This document shows positions 25,601 to 33,369 of a DNA stretch of 64,000 nt, piece after piece. The stretch lies in the NCBI RefSeq assembly GCF_014066305.1, contig NW_023501086.1, forward strand, positions 203,501 through 267,500, given 5' to 3'. Position 1 is the first letter of the stretch, and each line of letters starts with the position of its first letter. The notes beneath the pieces are model-generated. The model searched no databases. It saw only the letters and a list, made by a program, of their open reading frames with translations, and was not told the DNA's origin. The DNA comes from Letharia columbiana (Eukaryota; Ascomycota; Lecanoromycetes; Lecanorales; Parmeliaceae). A program made the position numbers and the translations under genes.

Positions 25601-26063
25601 TAAGATATTTAAAGAGAAATTAAAAGAAATATATAAATAAATAAAATATTAAAAATAAAATGAAATTAATATTTAATATATAAATTCTATCTTCTTATTA
25701 TAATAGAATTTTATATCGCTTTAATAATATATCGCTATATTATTTTTAATATTTTAAATTAAAGATTAATTCTTTCTAATTAATATTATAATTAATAATT
25801 ATATATTTAAAAGTATATAATAACGCTAATATAGAATTAATATTTAATTTAATTAATTTAAAACTCTAATTAGTCTAGCTATTAACGCTTCTCTACTTAA
25901 TATAATATATATTTAATTTACTTTAATATTACTTATTTATCGCTATACTATTTTAAATATTAAAATTAAAAATTATATTTTTTAATTAGTATTTTAATTA
26001 TTAGTTATATTAATAAGAGTATATATTAATATTTTAAAATTATTAAATTAATTTTATTAGATA
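22689..26063. other. Decayed AT-rich DNA, no gene called
   Basis: About 3.4 kb with near-total loss of CpA/TpG. Several long minus-strand stretches (for example about 23900-24150) are low in frameshifts when RIP stops are ignored, suggesting a dead coding element, but I could not recognise a family. The LTR-type element at 26069 inserted at its right end. Confidence 0.45.
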
Positions 26064-26068
26064 TTAAT

Positions 26069-26221
26069 TATTACGAATTTCTTTACTAGACGTCTCGATT
26101 AAGCTTAGTACCTTGATACTATAAAGACTTCTTCTACTATAGATCTATATACTTTATTATTATTATATTACACACATATATTATTCATATATATGATTTC
26201 ACTTAGAATATTTCCTTAATA
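26069..26221 (+). repeat. Left terminal repeat, half RIP-mutated
   Basis: 153 bp. Against the right copy I count 30 differences: 27 are C or G in the right copy becoming T or A here, one is a transversion, two are opposite transitions. Of the RIP-type changes, 24 fall in the first 100 bp and only 3 in the last 53 bp, so mutation fades out inside this repeat near 26165. Confidence 0.85.
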
Positions 26222-26477
26222 ATAATAGTAATACCTCGATCAATTCAGGCCTAGCACTAACTGTCCTCGTTACATCCTCACCTATTCAGTGTCTATAATA
26301 TCAAGAGGCCCCTATAACACTCATCAACCGGAGAAATCTATAGAGAATACCACTCCCACCGAGTGTAGTATCTCCAATATCTCTTAGACGCCTACCTCGC
26401 CTTTATCCAGCACCTAATCAAATCCTACAAACACTCGTCTACAGCGATCCTTTCACTAGGCCATTCGTTCTACCACC
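26222..26477 (+). other. GC-normal leader before the ORF
   Basis: 256 bp between the left repeat and the ATG at 26478. Base composition is normal with many CpA steps. No TATA or primer-binding site I could assign; the first bases after the repeat (ATAATAGTAATACCTCG) are AT-rich and may be lightly mutated. No upstream ATG-led frame of note. Confidence 0.5.
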
Positions 26478-26981
26478 ATGGCATACAATAGCCACATTTC
26501 TAGCCCTATGCCGGGTTTCACAGTCAAGCAGACCACATCCTTACAGGCCATAATCAATGCATCCGTCAAAGCAGCAATTAAACAGGCTATCAGTCAGGCT
26601 ATAACAGCCTTCGAGACCAGACAGATTGTTACTCAGGAACAGTCAATTGTGAAGAAAACTGCGGAGAAAACTGCGGAGAAAACTGCGGAGAAATCTACGG
26701 AGAAATCTACGGAGAAGACTACGGAGGAGAAAAGCATCGCCAGCAGTCCTATTCAAGCCGGCACACTCTCCACTATTCCACACCAGGCTACTATGCATTA
26801 TTGCGGAGAGTCTCCCATTCGCCTCAGTAACGCTCCACTTCTCGCCTCTCTTCTCGCCTCTCTTCTCGCCTCTCTTCCTCGTCTCTCTTCTCGCCTCTCT
26901 ACCCGGCTACATTCACTACGCGGGAGGTATGGAGGCTATAGGCCAAGGATAGGTGTTTCAGAGAAGATCCAGGAGAAGTAG
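26478..26981 (+). CDS. Repeat-rich 167-aa protein of the miniature LTR-type element
   Basis: The only substantial intact frame in the window; ATG in the context CTACCACCATGG, close to a fungal start consensus. Residues 1-55 are polar then Ala/Ile-rich (IINASVKAAIKQAISQAI), likely helical. Residues about 58-84 are 4-residue repeats (TAEK, STEK, TTEE) from 12-bp DNA repeats at 26651-26730. Then SPIQAGTLSTIPHQAT, then LLAS repeats from 12-bp units at 26838-26900, and an Arg/Gly-rich tail. No signal peptide or catalytic motif. The TAEK-to-LSTIPHQ part is homologous in DNA and protein to the gene relic of Z3 (31165-32298, minus). Function unknown. The charged, helical N-terminus could be a remnant of a retrotransposon gag, but that is inference. 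The stop lies 78 bp before the right repeat. Confidence 0.6.
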   Translation: MAYNSHISSPMPGFTVKQTTSLQAIINASVKAAIKQAISQAITAFETRQIVTQEQSIVKKTAEKTAEKTAEKSTEKSTEKTTEEKSIASSPIQAGTLSTIPHQATMHYCGESPIRLSNAPLLASLLASLLASLPRLSSRLSTRLHSLRGRYGGYRPRIGVSEKIQEK

Positions 26982-27059
26982 GCCCACGGTATATGATGTA
27001 TCTCTGGTATCTTCATGTCTGCAGCGAGGACGCTATCATTTTTCTTCTTCGGTGGCATT

Positions 27060-27212
27060 TGTTACGGATTCCTCCACTAGGCGTCCCGATTGAGCTTAGT
27101 GCCTTGGCACTGCAGAGACTTCTTCCACTGCAGGCCTACATAGTTCATTATTATCACACTACACACATATATTATTCATGCATATAATTTCACTTAGAAC
27201 ATTTTCTTAATA
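27060..27212 (+). repeat. Right terminal repeat, intact
   Basis: 153 bp starting TGTTACGGATTCCTCC. Unmutated until its last bases (CTTAATA, possibly from CTTAACA); full RIP signature resumes immediately after the TTAAT target duplication. Confidence 0.85.
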
Positions 27213-27217
27213 TTAAT

Positions 27218-30109
27218 ATAGAATTAAAATTTAATTTAGACGCTTTAATAATTTAATTAGCTAGATTAATTACTATCTAAATCTTCTATATATAAAAATT
27301 AAATCTTTTATTATATTAAGATTATTTTTAAATCTCGAGATCTTTCTTATTAATATATCTCTCTCTTATTTAAATAATATTATAATATTTTTTACTTAGA
27401 TATTAAACTATTAAAGTATTATATTCTTTACTTTTAATTAAGAGATCTTATCTTTAAATTAATATTTTTAATCTTATAAAAATAATAATAGATTTATTAT
27501 AAACGAAGGCGAAAAAGAAATAATATCTTCTTTTATCTTTATAATAGAAAAAGAGAAGAGAGTAAATAAATTAATTATAAGCTATAAATAATCTAATATC
27601 TAAAAATAACGAATTAATAAAGTTATAATATTAAAATAAAGAGTTTTTTTATAATTAGTAAATATAAGATTAAATAGAAATTAGTTAAATTAATAAGATT
27701 ATCTTTAATAAATATATCGCGTATATAAAGAATATCGAAATATATATAATATAAGAGAGAGCGTATATATATAATTATAAATATTTAAAATATATTTTAA
27801 ATTATAAAAAGAAGCGTTTATATATAGCTTTACGATATATATTAATAAAAAAAAGTTAATCTCTTTTTCTAATTAGCTTTCTAATTAATATTTAAACCTA
27901 ATCTATCTTTAAATAATATTTTATTTTAATAAGATTTTAATTATATAATATTAGTTAACTCGATAATAGATATTTAATATTATTCTTTTCTAATTTATTC
28001 TCTTCTTTTTTAAAAATTCTTTTTATTATTATAGTATTTATATTATAATATATTTATTTATTATAATATTATCTATATTTAGAGAAAATAAAATTATTTT
28101 CTCTATATTCTATAGTTAAATTAGATTAATAATATTATTTTTATAAAGTAAGTATATATTTAATAGCGATATATTTTTTAATATAATAATTAATTATAAT
28201 ATTAATTATAATTCGTTAATATATAATATTATTATCTATTAAAGCTATTAATTTAATAATTATAAAATTTTATAAAATTCTTAATTATTAATTACTAATC
28301 TAGACTTATCTAAATTATTAAAGCGAAATAAAGATAAGACTTTATAAAGATAAAAATTAGAAAATTATATATAAAGTTTAAGAAGTATAATTATAAATAA
28401 GAAAAGTATATAATTATATTAATTATATATATCTAAGTTAAGTAGTAAGTTAATTATACGCGCTAATTATATTATTATTAATTAGATTTTAAAACTTATA
28501 TATTAAAAAAAAATCCGCGAATTATAAAAATTAATAAATTTAATTATTTTTTAAATTATATTTATTTAAATAATAAAGAAGATCTTAATTTATATAATAT
28601 TAAATTCGATTAATTCGCTTCGAATTTAAATTTTTATATTAATTATACTTTAAAAAGTTATAAAGATAAAATTAGCGAGTAATTTTAATAATATAACTTA
28701 CTCTCTAATAATTAGAAATAAAGAAAATTATTAATTAATATCTAGCGGCTTAATTATATATATTTTATATAAAAAGAATTACTTTATAATTAAAAGATAT
28801 ATAGCTTTTTAAATAATTATAATAAGATATAAATTTATAAATAATAATATAATATTATTAAAGTCTAGACGTAGTTTTTATAAAAAAAAATATATAATAA
28901 ATAAAAGAAGAATTATTCTAAGTTAAGAATAAGATATTCTAATTATTATTCTATTTATTACGCTTAATTAATAATATTTAGCTATTATACTTAATTTAAT
29001 AACTTTATATATTTTATATTTATAGAATAAAACTTTTTAAATCGATTTAAATATAGATATATATTTATAAAGATACTTCTACTTTAATAAAAGAGATTTT
29101 TTATTTTAAAATCTATATTAAATTAAAGATTATATTTCTATATTCGATAGCTTTAATTTTTAAAATTATTATTAATATCGCCATTAAATTCGTAAAGTAC
29201 TAGTACGTCTTTCTTATTAATAAGTATTTTTATATTCGATAGCTTTAGTTCTTATAATTATTATTAATATTTTAATTAAATTCGTATAGTAATAATATAT
29301 CTTTCTTATTAATAGATATCTCTATATTCGATAGTTTTAATTCTTATAACTATTATTAATATTACGATTAAATTTATATAATAATAATATATCTTTCTTA
29401 TTAATAGATATCTCTATATTCGATAGTTTTAATTCTTATAACTATTATTAATATTACGATTAAATCTATATAATAATAATATATCTTTCTTATTAATAAA
29501 TATCTCTATATTTAATAACTTTAATTATTATTATTATTATTTATATCGCGATTAAATTTATATAATAATAATACGTCTTTCTAATTAGCGAATATATTAA
29601 TAATTATAAATAGTTAAAATACGATAGAAAATAATAGATAACTCTTAATAATATTTAATTTTAAATCTATAGTTTCTTTATCTTATTTAAAAATAAAGAT
29701 ATTTAGATCTAGAATTTAAAATAAATAAATTTTAATATATAATTATTAAATATTTAGATATAAATCTTCTAATATTTCTCGCTAAATATTTAATATTTAA
29801 AAAAATATTAATCTTTAATTATACTTATATAAATCTTTTAAAAAAAGTTATATATTAATAAAAAGTCTTAATTTATATTAATTATAATTATAAAGATAAT
29901 TATAATTATAATTTTAATTATAATTAGATATTTAAATTATAAGACTTATTACTAGCTAGTAAATAAGAGATTTAAATATTATTAATTATTCTATTTAATA
30001 TCTTATTTATAATAAAAATATAGAGTTATTTTTTAAAAGCGAATTTTTAAAGATAATAATTAAATAATATAATATATATATATAATATAAGATTTTATAA
30101 ACTATACGC
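27218..30109. other. Decayed AT-rich DNA, no gene called
   Basis: RIP-mutated, continuous with 22689-26063 before the insertion at 26069. One frame near 28560-28960 is long if TAA/TAG are read as former Gln/Trp codons, but I do not recognise it. Contains the 92-bp tandem array listed separately. Confidence 0.45.
29125..29590. repeat. 92-bp tandem array, about five units
   Basis: The word TATTCGATAG (last copy TATTTAATAA) recurs at 29141, 29233, 29325, 29417 and 29509, a constant period of 92 bp. Units also share CTTTCTTATTAATA. 92 is not a multiple of three, so it is not an in-frame protein repeat. Units 3 and 4 are nearly identical; the first and last are more diverged. Confidence 0.85.
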
Positions 30110-30397
30110 TAAAAGAGAAATTTTAAAATTATAAAATTAATTAAAATTTAATAGCGATAAATCTCGCGTAAAGTTTAAGCTATAGCTCGTATTAATTATA
30201 TATAATAAATATAATAATAATTAAAAAAATATATTATTTAGTTTTTATTAATATTTTAATATTATTAAAATAAAAGTAATATCTATTAAAGTAATAATAA
30301 TATTTATTAAAATAATAATAATATCTAATAAACGCTTTATTATAACGCTTTTAAATAGATTATTATCGCGTATAATTTAAAATAATATTAATTTTTT

Positions 30398-30445
30398 CGA
30401 AGAGCTATTAATAATAGATTAAATATATATAAATTAAGCTCTTCG
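30398..30445. repeat. Perfect 9-bp inverted repeat
   Basis: CGAAGAGCT (30398-30406) and AGCTCTTCG (30437-30445) with a 30-base AT-rich loop, inside the block present only in W copy A. CG-containing arms stand out in AT-rich surroundings. Could be the fossil of a hairpin or chance. Confidence 0.45.
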
Positions 30446-30876
30446 CGCGATCTATCTATATATTAATTTAAAATTATTAATAAATAAAAAATAAATATAT
30501 AACTTAATATTTATATTATATTTTAAATATTATTATAATAATATTAGATTATTTAAATAAAAGTCTAATATATAAAGAAGATAGTTTTATAATAAGAAAA
30601 GTTAATATAAAAAAAAAGTCTTAAAAAGAAGAAAAAGCTTAGATATCTATCGCGTATATTAAATATTTAAATTATTTTATATTATTTAATTTAATTTAAA
30701 TATTAATAAATAACGCGTTTTCTTTTTAATTTTAAAGATATAAATTTAAATAAATTATATTTATTAAGCGTTATTATTTAATATAATCTTATCTATTTTT
30801 ATTATATTTATAATTATAAGTAAAGGCCTATGAATTAAATTTATGGAGTTGGATTTTTCTAAGTTAAATCGAATTT

Positions 30877-30892
30877 TAGCCCTAGCCCTAAG
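30877..30892. other. Telomere-like word in Z3
   Basis: TAGCCCTAGCCCTAAG, the complement of the word at 7617-7634 in Z1. About 60 bp from the 5' end of Z3. Confidence 0.5.
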
Positions 30893-31120
30893 TCAAATCG
30901 AACTCTGATCGCTTGCTGTGCGTTTTTGACCTACATACAGATATATATGTGCGGAGAGAGGCGCGCTAAGGCCTAATTAGGAAGCTGTATCGAGTATGTA
31001 GGATTGATCCGTAATAATTGCCCATAAAAAACAGAGAAAGGCCATGTCCTTATGGTAAGAAGTATCGAAATACCGGAAAGAAATGGAGACAATATGCCAA
31101 TTAGTGGTGTGAATCCCACA

Positions 31121-31249
31121 TTATCTCCTGCCGCAGTGAAATCTTTCGAATAATGAAATAGCTGTCAGAGCAAGACATCGAACGGTTTCAATTCGTCCAA
31201 ATATGCATCGTCCGATGTTTCTCCTGCAGAGGCCGCAGTAATGTACCAT
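31121..31249 (-). CDS. Possible 42-aa Cys-rich small ORF in Z3
   Basis: ATG at 31249-31247, stop TAA at 31123-31121; starts MVHYCGLCRRNIGRCIF and ends FERFHCGRR. It contains four Cys in the first 15 residues or so (CxxC then C). It overlaps the end of the larger gene relic in another frame, and its frame is not better preserved in Z4 than the larger one. Probably spurious; listed because of the cysteine spacing. Confidence 0.15.
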   Translation of the reverse strand: MVHYCGLCRRNIGRCIFGRIETVRCLALTAISLFERFHCGRR

Positions 31250-31250
31250 A

Positions 31251-31986
31251 TTAATGCAGTGGGGATGACAGGCCAAATTGCAGTGGTGTTCTCCGCTTAC
31301 TGAGTGATGATTTGATGTGGAACCGTGGAGAGCATATGACGTGGGATCTTGGAGAGCTGAGCCGTGTTCTTGACGATGGTGGCCTTATTGCCGCTTGGTT
31401 TCTCCGCAGTGTTCTCCGCATTTGCCTGTTGTAGTTCCTCCTCTTACTCCTTAATGCAGTGGGGATAACAGGCCAAGTTGTAGTGGTGTTCTCCGCTTGC
31501 TGAGTGATGATTTGATATGGAACCGTGGAGAGTATATGACGTGGGATCTTGGAGAGCTGAGCCGTGTTCTTGACGATGGTAGCCTTGTTGCCGCTTGGTT
31601 TCTCCGCAGTGTTCTCCGTAGTGTTCTCCGCAGTGTTCTCCGCATTTGCCTGTTGTAGTTCCTCCTCTTGCTCCTCGTCTTGTAGAGTATCAGACTGAGT
31701 GGCTAGCTGAGTGGCTGACTGAGTGGATGAATGATATGACGTGGGATCTTGGAGAGCTGAGCCGTGTTCTTAACGATGGTGGCCTTGTTGCCGCTTGGTT
31801 TCTCCGCAGTGTTCTCCGCATTTGCCTATTGTAGTTCCTCCTCTTACTCCTCGTCTTGTAGAGTATCAGACTGAGTAGCTAGCTGAGTGGCTGACTGAGT
31901 GGATGACTGATATAACTTGGGATCTTGGAGAGCTGAGCCGTGTTCTTGACGATGGTGGCTTTATTGCCGCTTGGTTTCTCCGCAGT
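31251..31986. repeat. Tandem duplications of 200 and 176 bp in Z3
   Basis: The block starting GGGATCTTGGAGAGCTGAGC occurs four times, beginning about 31343, 31543, 31743 and 31919: spacings 200, 200 and 176 bp. The first two full units start with TTAATGCAGTGGGGAT (31251, 31451); the latter two with GAGTATCAGACTGAGT (31685, 31861). Copies differ mainly by TG/TA and CA/TA, a light RIP pattern. Confidence 0.9.
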
Positions 31987-32000
31987 GTTCTCCGCATTCG

Positions 32001-32252
32001 CCTGCTGTATTGACTTCTCTTGCACTGGCTGAGTGGATTGGTGTGAGATCGTGGAGAGTAGGCCTGTTGTGTCACTGCTGCTGATGACTGTCTCCGCAAT
32101 GTTCTCCGCAGTGTTCTCCGTATTCGCCTGTTGTATTGACTTCTCTTGCACTGGCTGAGTGGATTGGTGTGAGATCGTGGAGAGTAGGCCTGTTGTGTTA
32201 CTGCTGCTGATGACTGTCTCCGCAATGTTCTCCGCATTCGCCTGTTGTAGAT
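32001..32252. repeat. 126-bp tandem duplication in Z3
   Basis: Units at 32001 and 32127, each with TTGACTTCTCTTGCACTGGC and GTGAGATCGTGGAGAGTAGG; a third partial start lies at 32241. 126 bp is 42 codons, so this duplication keeps the minus-strand frame. Confidence 0.9.
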
Positions 32253-32302
32253 CCTCCTCTTGTTTAACTGAGTGCGAGGGTACCGAGGGTAAATGTGTTC
32301 AT

Positions 32303-32349
32303 ATTGGTGGAATTGGTAGAATTGGTAGAATTGGTAGAATTGGTAGAAT
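32303..32349. repeat. 9-bp microsatellite, ATTGGTAGA x5
   Basis: Five units of (A)ATTGGTAGA, the first slightly different (ATTGGTGGA). On the minus strand it lies just before the ATG at 32305-32303. The same array in Z4 (about 33745-33785) reads ATTCTATTA, its RIP-mutated form. Confidence 0.85.
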
Positions 32350-33369
32350 GGTGGAAGAAGAATAGTTACACAAATAGGTGGAAGGATTATTATCCGATCC
32401 CGGACGCGTTTAATGTGATTACAATATTTGAATGTCAGTTTAACTCACCAATAGTAGATCAAATTTCATAATTTTTATATCGTTAGAAAGCGTAAACTAA
32501 GCTCTATAATTAACGAAATTATAAAGTAATAGTAATCTTAGAGAGCTAATTATTTTAGAGGGTAAGACTTCTATATATAGATTTTTATAGATTTTTAATA
32601 ATTATAAACGCTAATTTATTTACCCGCGATATCTAACTAAAAAGCGTAGATTTAATAAATTTATAATTAACTATATATATAAATTTAAGATTTTCTAGTT
32701 TAGTCTTATCTTATTCTTTTATATATACTAATTATTATAATTTATATAGATTAAAAGATAAAATATTTAAAAGAGCGAGTTAGTAAATAATTATCTTTAT
32801 CTAATTTAATTAAAATGAAATTATTATAACTTATTAAATTTTTTATATATTTTATTTTTATTTTTTTTTTTTTATATAAATAATTATTTTTTAATTTAAA
32901 CTTTATAATTAAAATAGTATATAATATATATTCTCTTTATTTCTAACTTCGATACTTACTAGAATTAATATACTTTTTAATAAAATAAATATTAATTAAA
33001 ATTAAATATAGTTTAATATTTATAAATATTTATATAAACTCTTTAATTTCTTTATATATATCTATTAATTTATCTTTTTATAGCGATTAAAGTAGAAAAT
33101 ATTAAGTTTAATAATTTATTATAATAAATAATAAATATTAATAATAATAACGATATTAAAAAATATTAATATAAATTAATTAGATAATAATTAAGTTTTT
33201 AATTAAAATAAAAAATAAAGAATAAATTTAATAAAAATAAAAATATTAAGAGATCGCGATAGCGAATAAATATATTTATATTTAAAAAGAAATTAATAAA
33301 AAAAATAAAAAAAATCGATTTTTTAATTATTAATTATATTATAATTTATAATAAATATAAAGCTAGATA

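Larger units (their letters stand above)
26069..27212 (+). mobile_element. Miniature LTR-type element, mostly spared by RIP
   Basis: 153-bp direct terminal repeats (26069-26221, 27060-27212) enclose an 838-bp interior with one 167-codon ORF. The element is bounded by a perfect 5-bp target duplication TTAAT (26064-26068, 27213-27217). The intact repeat starts TGTTACGG like the LTRs of the other retroelements here (TATTACG in RIP-mutated form). No reverse transcriptase, integrase or obvious primer-binding site, so it would be a non-autonomous, TRIM-like unit. Interior base composition and dinucleotides are normal, whereas DNA on both sides is fully RIP-mutated: it inserted after its surroundings had been mutated. 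The LTR-type interpretation rests on the terminal repeats and target duplication only. Confidence 0.75.
31165..32298 (-). pseudogene. Relic of a repeat-protein gene carried by Z3
   Basis: Reading leftwards, an open frame runs from 32298 (after a TGA at 32301-32299) to a TAG at 31881-31879, about 139 codons without an in-frame ATG. It has VKQEEDLQQANAENIAE, then two copies of ETVISSS-TTGLLSTISHQ-STQPVQEKSIQQAN, then NTAEKPSGNKATIVKN. Further copies of the NTAEKPSGNKA block continue to 31165 but in shifted frames, because 176- and 200-bp duplications are not multiples of three. The C-terminal part reads ETSDDAYLDELKPFDVLL then TGA at 31167-31165. Some stops are CAA-to-TAA changes seen by comparing tandem copies (positions near 31446 and 31836 versus 31669). 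An ATG exists at about 32305-32303 but its frame closes after 12 codons. Homologous to the ORF at 26478-26981. Function unknown. Confidence 0.6.
30817..32731 (+). mobile_element. Helitron-like element Z3 (long, gene-bearing, mostly unmutated)
   Basis: 1,915 bp. The 5' end TAAGTAAAGGCCTATG matches CGAGTAAAGGCCTAT of Z2; the 3' end is TTTTATATATACTAA. Preceded by A (30816), followed by T (32732). Comparison with W copy B at about 53335 shows the flanks join with no duplicated or missing bases, so it inserted between A and T without a target duplication. CTAA at the 3' end fits the Helitron CTRR rule; the 5' end lacks the canonical TC, so I say Helitron-like. The interior (30820-32465) has normal CpA/TpG, while the last ~265 bp, which include the 3' end common to all Z copies, are RIP-mutated. 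It carries a minus-strand gene relic with tandem duplications. Confidence 0.75.

Noticed and set aside
26993..27187. 64-codon plus-strand frame
   Set aside because: It runs from between the ORF and the right terminal repeat into that repeat, has no motif, and its counterpart in the left repeat is not preserved.
29125..29590. CRISPR-like array
   Set aside because: Whole 92-bp units repeat without a repeat/spacer division, in a eukaryotic context, and no cas genes are present.
31121..31249. Secreted Cys-rich effector candidate
   Set aside because: No signal peptide, overlaps a better supported frame, and the cysteine codons are not preserved as a frame in Z4.
31451..31834. Frames rich in MRRTLRR on the minus strand and a 62-codon plus-strand frame
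   Set aside because: Shadows of the tandem ACTGCGGAGAA repeats in other frames; the frame conserved in Z4 and in the ORF at 26478 is a different one.
31866..32365. 123-codon minus-strand frame and 68-codon plus-strand frame over Z3 repeats
   Set aside because: Same repeat DNA read in non-conserved frames; Z4 shows no preservation of these frames.
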